A DNA stretch of 64,000 nucleotides from Bin87 sp965243255 (GCA_965243255.1 CBDEUH010000004.1:2356001-2420000), one strand, 5' to 3'; shown: positions 16,309 to 25,148, counted from the stretch's first letter. A program made the numbers and translations. Notes: a model not told the origin generated them from the sequence alone.

Positions 16309-17112
16309 ATGATGCGTCAGCGGCTGGAAAGGTGGCTCACCGGCCCCCGTCTGCTGACGCTGGGGATAGTGGGCGCGCTGGCGTGGAGCCTGTCGCGGGT
16401 GGACTGGCAGCAGCCCATCGCGCACACCGGAGGCGGCGCGGCGGCGTTGCAAGTGTTGCTGGCCCTGTTCCCGCCGGAGCTGTCGGCTGAGTTCTTGCGC
16501 ATCTGCGTGGTGGCCAGCTGGCACACGATGGCCTACGCCGTGGCCGGGATGTCGCTGGCGGTGCTGCTGGGGCTGCCCCTGGGGGCGCTGGCATCGGGCG
16601 TGCTGGCGGAGCGACAATCGGCCGGCCGGCGGGTCGCCGCGGCGTCAGTGCGGTTGCTGCTGGCGGCGATGCGGTCGGTGCACGAGCTGGTGTGGGCGCT
16701 GCTGTTCGTTGCCGCCGTGGGGCTGTCACCCATGGCGGCGATTCTGGCCATGGCGATCCCCTACGCGGGCATCCTGGGCCGCATCTACGCCGAGCTGCTG
16801 CAGGACGTGCCGGCGGAACCGATTGCGGCGCTGAAAACCACCGGAGCGTCGCCGCTGCGAGTGCTGCTGTACGGCTATCTGCCAATGGCATTGCCCGACC
16901 TGCTGAGCTATACGTTTTACCGGCTGGAATGCGGCATACGGGCCGCCGCGATAATGAGCTTTGTGGGCATCAACGGCATCGGCTTTCAGATTGAACTATC
17001 GCTGGCGGACCTGCTGTTCCGGCAGGTGTGGACGCTGTTGATATTCCTGGTGGCGCTGGTGGTAGCGGTGGACTGGTGGAGCGGACGGGTGCGCCGGAGC
17101 CTGGCGTACTGA
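16309..17112 (+). CDS. phnE: Phosphonate-type ABC transporter permease (PhnE-like, first)
   Basis: A 267-residue inner-membrane permease. An N-terminal segment (LLTLGIVGALAWSL), then SWHTMAYAVAGMSLAVLLGLPLGAL and SVHELVWALLFVAAVGLSP are PhnE family stretches. The coupling loop is EPIAALKTTGASPLRVLLYGYLPMALPDL near residue 170. Open frame continues far upstream inside phnC in another frame, but family similarity starts at the MMRQ pair taken here. No strong ribosome site is seen, so coupling to phnC (18-base gap) is likely. It overlaps the next permease by one base. Confidence 0.88.
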   Translation: MMRQRLERWLTGPRLLTLGIVGALAWSLSRVDWQQPIAHTGGGAAALQVLLALFPPELSAEFLRICVVASWHTMAYAVAGMSLAVLLGLPLGALASGVLAERQSAGRRVAAASVRLLLAAMRSVHELVWALLFVAAVGLSPMAAILAMAIPYAGILGRIYAELLQDVPAEPIAALKTTGASPLRVLLYGYLPMALPDLLSYTFYRLECGIRAAAIMSFVGINGIGFQIELSLADLLFRQVWTLLIFLVALVVAVDWWSGRVRRSLAY

Positions 17113-17996
17113 TGGCACGCGCCGAGATAGAGCAGACCCGTCGCCAAGGCCACGGACGGCAGCGCATCAGCGTGCTGCGCTTGTCAGTGTACGTGGCGCT
17201 GCTGCTGACCGCGGCGGCATGGGGCTTCATTCTGGCGGACGGCAACAGCGGGTTCGCCGACCTGTTTCGGGAGCGGACGTGGCAGAATGCCGGGCGGTTC
17301 CTGGCCGGGCTGTCGGGAACGGAAACGGGCGGGCCGTCGCCATTCGTCCAGCCGGAGCGTTGGCTGGAGACAGGCCGGCTGGCGCTGAACACGCTGGCGA
17401 TGTCGGTGCTGGCCATGGGCATCGCCGGGGGCGGCGCGCTGGCCTTGTTGATGCCGGGGGCGCGCACGGTGAGCGACGGCACGCTGGGCGGCGACCCGTC
17501 CAGGGCCGGCACATTCATGTACGCGGCGGTGCGGGTGTTTTACATGCTGACGCGGGCGATACCGGAACTGGTATGGGCGATGCTGATCGTGTTTTTCCTG
17601 TCGCCGGGGATACTGCCGGGGGCGCTGGCGTTGGGCATCCACAACCTGGGCATCGTGGGTCGGCTGACGTCGGAGGTGGTAGAGAACCTGGACCCGGCGC
17701 CCGCGCGGGCGTTGCGGGCAGCGGGCGCATCCGGCCCCAAGGTGCTGCTGTACGGGGTGTTTCCCCAGGCGCTACCGATGTTTCTGACCTTTCTGCTATA
17801 CCGCTGGGAGGTGGTCATCCGCACCACGGTGGTGGTGGGTTTCCTGAACGCCGGCGGGTTGGGGCGAGAGTTCCGGCTGCGAATGTCGTGGTTCCACTAC
17901 GACGACGTGGCGTTGCTGCTGGCGTGGTATCTGCTGCTGGTGGTGGCGGTGGATGTGCTGAGCGCGCAGCTGCGGCGACGGGTGCGGTGGGAGTGA
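17112..17996 (+). CDS. phnE: Phosphonate-type ABC transporter permease (PhnE-like, second)
   Basis: A 294-residue permease, paralogous to the preceding one. Family stretches are LETGRLALNTLAMSVLAMGIAGG, TRAIPELVWAMLIVFFLSPGILPG and the coupling loop ARALRAAGASGPKVLLYGVFPQALPMFL. The ATG overlaps the previous stop as TGATG, so translation is coupled. The two permeases are expected to form a heterodimeric channel. The gene ends two bases from the convergent DUF3179 gene end. No C-P lyase, phosphonatase or phosphite dehydrogenase gene is adjacent. Confidence 0.9.
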   Translation: MARAEIEQTRRQGHGRQRISVLRLSVYVALLLTAAAWGFILADGNSGFADLFRERTWQNAGRFLAGLSGTETGGPSPFVQPERWLETGRLALNTLAMSVLAMGIAGGGALALLMPGARTVSDGTLGGDPSRAGTFMYAAVRVFYMLTRAIPELVWAMLIVFFLSPGILPGALALGIHNLGIVGRLTSEVVENLDPAPARALRAAGASGPKVLLYGVFPQALPMFLTFLLYRWEVVIRTTVVVGFLNAGGLGREFRLRMSWFHYDDVALLLAWYLLLVVAVDVLSAQLRRRVRWE

Positions 17997-17998
17997 GT

Positions 17999-19585
17999 TT
18001 AGGGTTGATGTATCTCCGTATCGGGGTGGTATTGGTACCAGCCGAACCAGAATGAGGTGATGCTGGGGATGCGCGACAGGACTTGCGAGGGGTCGGATTC
18101 CGCAACCAGGGCTGACTCGGTAACAGTCCAGCGCAGGCCGGTGTCGTCCAGGAGGACGGCCGGCGGCAGGTCGGGATCGTCGGGTTCCGCGGGCGCGAAG
18201 GTCAGGTCGCCGCGCTGGTAGATGCGGCCGGCCCGGGAGTTGGGGGAGGCGACGACGACCACGTCCCGCCCGCCCACGGTGTCGTTGACTAGCCTCGCCG
18301 CCTGCAAGTCCCGGACGGCATAGGCCTTGGCCGCCTCGTCGATTACCAGACCGACCACCACGGCTTTCGGATCGAAGGTCTCGTCCCGCTGCCATACCGG
18401 GAACATCACTTCGGGGGATGTGAAGTAGTTGTAGTAGATGGCGGACGGGTCGTCTTCCGGAACGTAGAACTGGGCGGGATAGATGCCGGTGTCTTGGGAC
18501 AGCACGGTAGTGTCGGGGTGTTCGGCCAGCCACTCGGCCCAGGTGGTAACGATGGACGGAAAGAAGGGCTGACGGATGCCGGAGTCGGCCAGGGGTCCGA
18601 TAACCGGTTCGCCGATGAACTGGTTCCACAGGGAGCGGGTGGAGCGGTCGTACATCACCTTGTTGCTGCGGTAGAGCAGGCCGGAGGTGCCGAAGGTGGT
18701 GGCTTCGCCGTTGACGATGCCGGAATACACGATCCCGGTGCCGCAGAGGGTTCAATACACCAGGGAGATAGGTTCGCCGCCCAGGGTGTCGTTGGCCAGT
18801 TCGTGAGCGTTCATCACCCGCAGCGGGTAGGCGCGGCTTTCGCCGTTGATGGACACGCCGAAGACCCGGTCATCGGGCAGGAGGTAATCGGCCTCCTCCG
18901 GTAGGATGTAAGGAGCATGTTCCAGGGGCGGGATGCCGTCCAGCCGGACGCCGCCCCAGACGACCTCGGCGAGGTTGACCCGGGAGTGGGCGATGCCGGG
19001 TTCCAGGATGGCGGCGATGTCGGGATCAATGACGGCCAGGGCGTTGACCTTCCAACGGCCATAGTCCGACGGCGGGGCATATTCATCATGGCGGGCGCCG
19101 ACCCATTCGCGCCAGCGGCGGCGGTCGAAGTCAAAATCCTGTCCGGTAAGTTCGGTGAGGGTGTCGATTGCGCTGCGCTGGACATCCAGGTTGAAGAACT
19201 TGAAGGCTTCCAGGATGACGTAGGCCTGGGATTTGTCGTTGTGGAATACCGTGTCTTCCAAGCCGGTCAGGGAATCGCCGGGCCTGTGGCCGAGGCCGTC
19301 CCAGATACGGTACATGGTGAGGTTGGGGTCGTAAGACTGCTGGGAATAGGGAGTGGCAGGGGCGTCAATAGTGCGGGCATCGCTGGCGGACGTTGGAGCG
19401 GAGACGGACGGAGTGGACGCCGAGGCATCGCCCGCAGAAACGTCGGTTGCCGGCGGGGGCCGGGTGAGGGCGGCCGGGGATTCGGCTGCCGGCGCTGCCT
19501 GGCCACAGGCGGCGAGGAGAGCAACTCCCATGAGGGCGCCAATCAAGACGCCACCCCACCGAGAAATCAGGTGTGACCGGCCCAT
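17999..19585 (-). CDS. DUF3179 lipoprotein with in-frame TGA; candidate selenoprotein (Sec278)
   Basis: One continuous 529-codon frame interrupted only by TGA at 18754-18752 (codon 278). The N-terminus is a lipoprotein signal (lipobox LLAAC), then a Ser/Ala/Thr-rich linker. DUF3179 marks lie on both sides of the TGA: LDGIPPLEHAPYI, VFGVSINGESRAYPLRVMNAHELANDTLGGEP before, and GTGIVYSGIVNGE, FGTSGLLYRSNKVMYDRSTRSLWNQF after. The family has Y-C-x-L-C-G/N-T at this place; here it reads Y-[TGA]-T-L-C-G-T, so TGA replaces the first Cys of a CxxC, giving U278-x-x-C281. A 7-bp hairpin starts 13 bases after the TGA. Likely an extracytoplasmic redox protein of unknown substrate. Alternatives are nonsense mutation or sequencing error. 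Confidence 0.8.
18720..18738 (-). promoter_or_regulatory. Candidate bacterial SECIS hairpin (DUF3179 gene)
   Basis: On the minus strand CCGGGAT-CGTGT-ATTCCGG forms a 7-bp stem with one G-U pair and a 5-base loop with G in its second position. It starts 13 bases, and its loop 20 bases, after the in-frame TGA, within the usual bacterial SECIS range. A weaker outer stem (GCGG with TCGT) could extend it. Confidence 0.6.
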
Positions 19586-19655
19586 CAGGGCCTCCGAGAC
19601 CGACTAAACATCACTCATACCCTATAGTAGAGTACGATCAGACGGCCGCAGCGGA

Positions 19656-20426
19656 TTAATCGAATTGGTAGGGGTAGATCACCTGGACGACGCGACCATC
19701 GCGCAGCGCTTCAAAATAGCCGTGGGCCGCGCTGGGCTGCTGCAGCCAGCGGCGGACGACGTAGGCGCAGATGCTGGCCAATTGGCCGCCGACGCAGGTT
19801 TCGGGCGGAGCCACAATGAGGTCGTCGTAGATGTTGGGGGTGACGGCGTCGTTGTCCTCGCTGAGGAAGTCGGCGAGGGCGGCGGATATGGAAGGCGACT
19901 CGGCGCCGGCCATGAGCATGGCGTAGTCGTTGACCTCCCAAGCGGACTGCATGATGTCGTCAGGGTTCATCTGGGCCATCACGTTCTCGTCCAAGAACAT
20001 GGTCAGGGCCAAGAGGAAGCGGCTGAAGGCCAGGCGGGAAGGGTCGGTATGCCCATGCAGGACGTTGCTTTCGTCGGCGCTGGCGGCGGCGAACTCGCCC
20101 TTGTTGATGTAGGACACCAGCAAGGGTGTTTCCCGTCGGATGAGGATGCTGAGACAATCCTGGATAAGTTCGGCGCGTTGTTCGGGACGCCAGGAGCGGA
20201 AGGGGCCGGTGCCCTGGTAGATGTGCCGGGGGTTGAGCCGTGCCGGGACCCCGTTGGAGCCGGGCCGGTCGCCAAAGTGGCGGCGGACGAGGGCATCGTA
20301 CTCGCCGGCCATGGAGATGTACTGATTTTCGTGGACCAGGAGACCGGCGTGGATGTGGTGAGGCTGACTGGGGTCATTGGCGCCGGTTCCGGCAAGGCCG
20401 GACTCGCTGAGGAAAACCAGGTACAT
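19656..20426 (-). CDS. DUF3800 domain protein
   Basis: A 256-residue protein starting MYLVFLSESG, the DUF3800 opening, normally F-x-D-E-S-G. The fold is RNase H-like and the family often occurs near mobile or defence genes, but its biochemical role is not established. Here the first acidic residue is Ser, which may affect metal binding. FSRFLLALTMFLDENV, AWEVNDYAMLMAGAESPSISAALADFLSEDND and the C-terminal VVRRWLQQP complete a protein of normal family length. It lies 12 bases after the L25 gene on the same strand. Confidence 0.7.
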   Translation of the reverse strand: MYLVFLSESGLAGTGANDPSQPHHIHAGLLVHENQYISMAGEYDALVRRHFGDRPGSNGVPARLNPRHIYQGTGPFRSWRPEQRAELIQDCLSILIRRETPLLVSYINKGEFAAASADESNVLHGHTDPSRLAFSRFLLALTMFLDENVMAQMNPDDIMQSAWEVNDYAMLMAGAESPSISAALADFLSEDNDAVTPNIYDDLIVAPPETCVGGQLASICAYVVRRWLQQPSAAHGYFEALRDGRVVQVIYPYQFD

Positions 20427-20438
20427 GGTAGGCTCCTG

Positions 20439-20744
20439 CTACTGGACGATGCGGAAATCGACGTGGAGGATGTCTCCGGTGCGTGGGTCCCACTGAATTT
20501 CCGAGGTTACGGCCTCGTACTCGGCGGGTTCGCCGGCGATGGTAACGCGCATGGGCTGGCCGAACTCGCCGCCAGCGGCGCTAATGGCGCGCAGAAGGGT
20601 GCGAGTTTCGCACTGCAAGGCGCGGGATTCGGCGCCTTTTCCGTAGAGATGGACGGGAACGATGCCGGCGCGACGAAGGGCTTTGACCTTTTTGCCCAAG
20701 GTCGCGCGGACTTCAAGCTCAATGGAAACCGCCTGGGTTGTCAT
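20439..20744 (-). CDS. rplY: 50S ribosomal protein L25, short form
   Basis: A 101-residue L25 protein, the 5S rRNA-binding protein of the large subunit. KKVKALRRAGIVPVHLYGKGAES is the N-terminal RNA-binding signature and GDILHVDFRIVQ the conserved C-terminal strand. It lacks the CTC/TL5 C-terminal domain found in many bacteria and so resembles the E. coli-length form. AGGAG lies somewhat far (about 13 bases) from the ATG. Confidence 0.85.
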   Translation of the reverse strand: MTTQAVSIELEVRATLGKKVKALRRAGIVPVHLYGKGAESRALQCETRTLLRAISAAGGEFGQPMRVTIAGEPAEYEAVTSEIQWDPRTGDILHVDFRIVQ

Positions 20745-20839
20745 GGTAAGGGAAACTCCTGAATAGATGCAGGTGTCTCAGGCCGGCCTTGGATCCTGGC
20801 CTGTGGTGTGAGCGCATATGATAGCACATACAGGGACGG

Positions 20840-22150
20840 TTACGCCGGAGTGAGACGCAACGCGTCGGGCGGGATGAGAGACGCCAACGACGATGGGGTG
20901 TAGCCATGCTCGGCCGGCTCGCCGTCCAACCAGGCCAGTGCCAGGGCAACCTCGCGGTCGGCGACGCCTTTGGCCTGCAGCAGCGCTCGAAAGTCGCCCA
21001 GGCCACCGGGCTGGGCCAGGTGGGTCAGGCCGGTGAGCCAGGCGCGCCCGTCGGGGCCGCCGTTCTCCGCGCCGGTGGGCAGGGTATCGGGCGGCAAGCC
21101 GTCGGGGCCGGCCGGCAGGGTCAGCCAGCCATCGGGGTCGGACCCGGGCGGCGGGCCGTTGCGCCGGATGGTTTGCAGGCCCAGGCGTCGCAGCAGCCAA
21201 CCCTGGGGCATATTGCCGATGGCGGTCAGTCCGGCGCGCTGCCCGGCGCTCTGCACGGAGGTGAAATCCACCTGGGCGGTGATGTCCTGCCGGCCAACGT
21301 CCTGCAAGGGAGCGTCGGTTTGATGGTGCGCCTGGTAGGTAACAAGGGTGCCGTGGGGCCGCTGCGCCGGGTCGTAGAGGTCGCTGGCGGCTCGCCCGTA
21401 GTCGATAGTCAGGGCAAAGCTGGATTCCAGACGGGCGGAAGCGGCATCAGCCCAGGCGTCCAGGAGCAGGCAGATTTCGGCCGTCTGTCCATCCGACAGC
21501 CTGACGCCGACATCGCAGAGGCGACGTTGGAGTGCCGGAGTGGAGGGTGCCCCGGACACTTCGACCAGCGGTCCTTCGTAGCCGTCCGCCACGTCCGGAC
21601 CCAGTCCAACGTACAGCTCGCGGAGGCGGCCGGCCTCCATGCGCACGCGATGGACGGGCAGGGCGTCCAGCAACTCGTTGGACAAGACGCAGTGGGCCGG
21701 GGCTGGAACGGGCGCCTCATCACTGGCGGGAAGCAATGCGTCGGCGACCAGGCGGCTGGCGTTGGGTATGGCCTGCTCCCAGCCGGGGGCGGCGCGTTGG
21801 TCAACGACGGTGTAGTCGATGGCGTCGCCGAAGCTGTCCGGGAGATAACGGGCTGCCGCGAGAATGTCACGACAGAGCCGGCCGTCGCCGGCGCCCAGCT
21901 CTACGACAATGCAGGGACGCGGCCTTTCTAACAGGGTCCACAGGTGAAATAGCTGCACTGCCAGGAGCGCACCGAAGGCCGGGTGCACCTGCGGACTGGT
22001 GTAATAATCGACGCCGGCGGTGTTGCGGGTGTAGTAGCCGCCCGGGCCATAGAGCGCGGCGGCCATGAAATCGGCGAAGGTGATGGGGCCGTGACGGGCG
22101 ATGCGGCGGCGGATGGCGCGCTCCGCCGGGGTGGGCGGCAGGCCGGTCAT
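20840..22150 (-). CDS. SAM-dependent methyltransferase, MidA/NDUFAF7 family (DUF185)
   Basis: A 436-residue class I methyltransferase of the family whose eukaryotic member NDUFAF7 methylates an arginine of complex I. Marks are GPITFADFMAAALYGPGGYYTR at the N-terminus, DYYTSPQVHPAFGALLA, the SAM-binding IVVELGAGDGRLCRDIL (about residues 81-97), VLSNELLDALPVHRV and ALTIDYGRAASDLY. Its ATG overlaps the stop of the small gene upstream (ATGA), so the two are translated together. Complex I genes are not in view, so the target is inferred only from the family. Confidence 0.88.
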   Translation of the reverse strand: MTGLPPTPAERAIRRRIARHGPITFADFMAAALYGPGGYYTRNTAGVDYYTSPQVHPAFGALLAVQLFHLWTLLERPRPCIVVELGAGDGRLCRDILAAARYLPDSFGDAIDYTVVDQRAAPGWEQAIPNASRLVADALLPASDEAPVPAPAHCVLSNELLDALPVHRVRMEAGRLRELYVGLGPDVADGYEGPLVEVSGAPSTPALQRRLCDVGVRLSDGQTAEICLLLDAWADAASARLESSFALTIDYGRAASDLYDPAQRPHGTLVTYQAHHQTDAPLQDVGRQDITAQVDFTSVQSAGQRAGLTAIGNMPQGWLLRRLGLQTIRRNGPPPGSDPDGWLTLPAGPDGLPPDTLPTGAENGGPDGRAWLTGLTHLAQPGGLGDFRALLQAKGVADREVALALAWLDGEPAEHGYTPSSLASLIPPDALRLTPA

Positions 22151-22503
22151 CGATACATAGGCTTGAAGAAGCTGTGCAGGAAGTTGTTGCGGTGCGCCCA
22201 GGAGTGGGCGCGCTTGAGCACCGCGTCGGGTATCGGTTCGGCGCGGCGATGGGTGATGCGCAGGGTTTCGTGGTCAGCCAGTTCGGGGGGCGCCTCGGCG
22301 GTGTAGAGCAGTTCACAGCCCTCGGCTTCGGCGTAGAGCTTGAGGCTGTCGAAGCCTTTCACGCGCCGGCCGGGGGTCTGATAGACGTAGAACTCGGTGC
22401 TGCCCACCAGCTCGTCGAAGTGGTCGTTGCCGTTGCCGCGTCCACCGCCCTGGCGGAGTTGGGCGCGGTTGATGCCGTAGTTACTCAACCGTCTATTCTG
22501 CAT
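22147..22503 (-). CDS. Small hypothetical protein coupled to the MidA-like methyltransferase
   Basis: A 118-residue protein I do not recognise. It begins MQNRRLSNYGINRAQLRQGGG, is polar, has YVYQTPGRRVKGFDSLKLYAEAEG in the middle and ends AHSWAHRNNFLHSFFKPMYR. No signal peptide, membrane segment or Cys cluster is visible. An 11-codon upstream extension is possible but crosses a hairpin. Its stop overlaps the methyltransferase start by four bases, so it may belong with that enzyme. Confidence 0.6.
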   Translation of the reverse strand: MQNRRLSNYGINRAQLRQGGGRGNGNDHFDELVGSTEFYVYQTPGRRVKGFDSLKLYAEAEGCELLYTAEAPPELADHETLRITHRRAEPIPDAVLKRAHSWAHRNNFLHSFFKPMYR

Positions 22504-22525
22504 CGGGTTTTCACCCCTATCCTGA

Positions 22526-22549
22526 CCTTCCCCCATTCAAAGGGGAAGG
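22526..22549 (-). repeat. Hairpin CCTTCCCC-N8-GGGGAAGG
   Basis: A perfect 8-bp stem with an 8-base loop lies between the SMP-30 stop and the small hypothetical gene start. No T-run follows, so it may be a processing hairpin, a weak terminator or a dispersed repeat unit. Confidence 0.45.
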
Positions 22550-22582
22550 GATTGAAGTCTATTGCGTCAGGAGTCCGGCGCC

Positions 22583-23494
22583 TCAGGGGTAGAGGGCCCA
22601 GCCGACGGTGTCGGTTTTGGCGTGGAAGAAGTGGCCGTCGGTAGAGGTAACGAAAATGTCGGTATTGTCGGCGCCGCCGAAGCAGACGTTGGTGGGCCGG
22701 GTGGCCGCTACCGGGTGGGTCTCGATGACCCGGCCGGTGGGTGAGAAGACGTAGAGCATGGGGCCGGGGCCACCGGTGGGCCAGCCGGCGGTGGCGATGA
22801 TGTTGCCGTCGGCGTCCAGGCACATGCCATCGATGCCGCGGTGGACGGCGTTGGCGTCGCGGCCGAAGGTGTGCAGCGTCTTGTAGGAACCCAGGGAACC
22901 GTCGTCGTTGATGGGGTAGGCGCGCAACTCCCGGTCAATGTCAATGCGGTCGCTGTTGCTCTCGGCGACGTAGAGGGTGTTGCCGTCGGGGGAGACCAGA
23001 ATGCCATTGGGCATGGTGGTGTCGTAGGTGGAGCGGACGGTCTGGTAGAAGCCGTCGGCCTGGGGCACGGCGCACAGGACGGAACAGTGGTCCAGCTGCT
23101 CGACTTCGTGAGGGTCGATGTTGCCGGCGTTCCAGGGGTTGGTGAACCAGATGCGGCCCCTGGCATCGATGGCCAGGTCGTTGGGGGTGTTCAGGGGCAC
23201 GCCGTCCAGGTTGTCGGCGACGGTAACCATGCTGCCGTCGGGGTCGAAGCGGACGATGGCGCGGCCGTTCTGACAGCAGCCGAAAAGCCGGCCGTCGGCG
23301 TCGAAAGCCAGGCCGTTGGTGCGGTTGGTGTTCTCGCGGTGAACGGAAAACTCGCCGGACTTGGGGTTGTAGGAGTAGATGCGGCTGGCGTGGATGTGGG
23401 TGAAGAGGACAACTTCGCCATTCCAGGCCGGGCCTTCGGTGATGCCGCCGGGAGGGTCTTCAAAGCGATTGAGTAGGCTGAAACGCCAGGACAT
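22583..23494 (-). CDS. SMP-30/gluconolactonase family six-bladed propeller
   Basis: A 303-residue beta-propeller hydrolase of the SMP-30/gluconolaconase/LRE family, which typically opens sugar lactones. Metal ligands expected of the family appear in GGITEGPAW (Glu), LNTPNDLAIDARGRIWFTNP (Asn) and IDGMCLDADGNI (Asp). RTNGLAFDADGRL is a repeating blade motif. AAGGAG is nine bases before the ATG chosen; an 11-codon extension upstream is less likely. The operon downstream is not functionally related, and the substrate is unknown. Confidence 0.85.
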   Translation of the reverse strand: MSWRFSLLNRFEDPPGGITEGPAWNGEVVLFTHIHASRIYSYNPKSGEFSVHRENTNRTNGLAFDADGRLFGCCQNGRAIVRFDPDGSMVTVADNLDGVPLNTPNDLAIDARGRIWFTNPWNAGNIDPHEVEQLDHCSVLCAVPQADGFYQTVRSTYDTTMPNGILVSPDGNTLYVAESNSDRIDIDRELRAYPINDDGSLGSYKTLHTFGRDANAVHRGIDGMCLDADGNIIATAGWPTGGPGPMLYVFSPTGRVIETHPVAATRPTNVCFGGADNTDIFVTSTDGHFFHAKTDTVGWALYP

Positions 23495-23673
23495 ATCGAG
23501 GTTCTCCTTTATGTGGTCCTTGGACAAGCTAAGGGTGAGCGGTGAATTTGTCGGGATTGTAGCAGGGGCCGGCGCCGGGCGGCAAACGATGAGTGAGATT
23601 TCGGTGTGGTGTCAGGTTTGGCTTGTCTCCTCAATTCGCCTGGTTGACAGCGGCAGTGTCGGCAATGTAGGGT

Positions 23674-23703
23674 TATAATCCCTTAATTGATACCTCATAT
23701 CAA
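23674..23703 (+). promoter_or_regulatory. TATAAT box and overlapping dyad (Zur-like) before the CobW gene
   Basis: TATAAT (23674-23679) is followed by TTGATA-CCTCA-TATCAA (23687-23703), itself flanked by CCCTT (23680-23684) and AAGGG (23705-23709). The TGATA-N5-TATCA layout resembles Zur boxes of cyanobacteria (from memory), and its place at the likely transcription start suits repression. COG0523 genes are often Zur targets. A TTGACA lies 24 bases upstream of the -10, too far for a standard promoter. Confidence 0.5.
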
Positions 23704-23726
23704 AAAGGGTTAAAGGAGGATTCGAT

Positions 23727-25148
23727 ATGACCACGCCTACGAAAGTACCTGTAACCATCCTCACCGGCTTCCTCGGGTCTGGCAAGACGACTCTGCTCAA
23801 CCGGATTCTGACCGAAGAGCACGGCAAGCGCATTGCCGTGATCGAGAACGAGTATGGCGAGATCGGCATTGATCAGGGGCTGGTCATCAACGCCGACGAA
23901 GAGGTCTTCGAGATGTCGAACGGCTGCATCTGCTGCACCGTACGCGGAGACCTGATTCGGGTACTCAACAATCTCAATAAGCGCCGGGACAAGTTCGACT
24001 ACGTGCTGGTGGAGACCACAGGACTGGCCGATCCCGGCCCGGTGGCCCAGACGTTCTTCATGGACGACGAGCTGCGCGCTGAGTACGCGCTGGACGGCAT
24101 CGTGACGCTGGTTGATGCAGCCCACATCGAACAGCAGCTCGGCCGCAGCGACGAGAGCACGGAGCAAATCGCGTTCGCGGACGTCCTGGTGCTCAACAAG
24201 ACCGACCTCGTGAACAACGAGGCGCTGGACGGTCTCGAAGCCCGGCTGCGGGACATGAACCGTATGGCGCGTGTGGTGCGCAGCGAGATGGCGAACGTCT
24301 CCGTCGATACGGTACTCAACCTAAGCGCCTTCGACCTGGACCAGGTGCTGGAGCGTCGTCCCACCTTCCTGGAGCCGGAGTATCCGTTCGAATGGACCGG
24401 CGTCTATTCGCTGGGCATTGGCCGCTACGAATTCAGCCTGGCCGAAGGGCCTGATCCGACGATGTCGCTGGTCGTCGTGCCCGAGCAGGGCACGGAAGAC
24501 GCTGCCCTGCGCGAGGGCGCCGAGTGGTGCGTGCGGGAGTACGCCGAGGACGCGGAAACTATTGAACCGGGAGGAGAGTTTGCGGTGGGCAAGCACGTAA
24601 GCCTCCAGCTTGATTCCCCGGGGCGCAAATCGTTCTTCCTGGATGTGGATGCGCCGGTGCAGGTCGGCTTCTTCACCCAGCACCTCCCGGAAGAGTTCGA
24701 TTTCCAACTGACGAACGCGGATGGCGAGGCTTTCTCGCTAGGGGGCAACTTCTGCGCCGAGCCTGCCTGCATAGAGGAAGACACACAACGCATCAAGGGC
24801 GCGGCGGTCCCCGCCGTGGCCGAGCGAACCTGGGTCGCGCAGCACGAGCACGACGACACCGTTGGCTCCATGGCTATCGAGATTGACGGCGACTGTGACC
24901 CCGGAAGGCTGAACGCCTGGCTTGGCAAGCTGCTCAGTGAGAGTGGGGTGGATATCTTCCGCATGAAGGGTTTCATCAGCGTCGCCGGTGAGTCCTGTCG
25001 CTTTGTCTTCCAGGGCGTTCATATGCTCTTTGACGGCCAGCCGGATCGCGAGTGGGGAGACGAGGTCCGCCGCAATCAGCTGGTATTCATCGGCCGCAAC
25101 CTGGATGAGCAGGGCATACGGGAGGGGTTCGAAGCATGTCTGATCTAA
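23727..25148 (+). CDS. CobW/COG0523 family metal-chaperone GTPase
   Basis: A 473-residue G3E GTPase. Walker A is TGFLGSGKTTLLNRIL (residues 13-28), the metal-binding CxCC motif is NGCICCTVRGDL near residue 70, Walker B/switch is VLVETTGLADPGPV, and VLVLNKTDLV gives the guanine-specificity NKxD. The CobW C-terminal domain is split by a roughly 120-residue insertion (about 215-340), making it longer than the usual 320-400. Proteins of this group load zinc, cobalt or iron into targets. A dyad resembling a Zur site precedes the gene and a WD40 gene overlaps its end by 13 bases, so zinc homeostasis is the best guess. AAAGGAGG is seven bases before the ATG. Confidence 0.9.
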   Translation: MTTPTKVPVTILTGFLGSGKTTLLNRILTEEHGKRIAVIENEYGEIGIDQGLVINADEEVFEMSNGCICCTVRGDLIRVLNNLNKRRDKFDYVLVETTGLADPGPVAQTFFMDDELRAEYALDGIVTLVDAAHIEQQLGRSDESTEQIAFADVLVLNKTDLVNNEALDGLEARLRDMNRMARVVRSEMANVSVDTVLNLSAFDLDQVLERRPTFLEPEYPFEWTGVYSLGIGRYEFSLAEGPDPTMSLVVVPEQGTEDAALREGAEWCVREYAEDAETIEPGGEFAVGKHVSLQLDSPGRKSFFLDVDAPVQVGFFTQHLPEEFDFQLTNADGEAFSLGGNFCAEPACIEEDTQRIKGAAVPAVAERTWVAQHEHDDTVGSMAIEIDGDCDPGRLNAWLGKLLSESGVDIFRMKGFISVAGESCRFVFQGVHMLFDGQPDREWGDEVRRNQLVFIGRNLDEQGIREGFEACLI

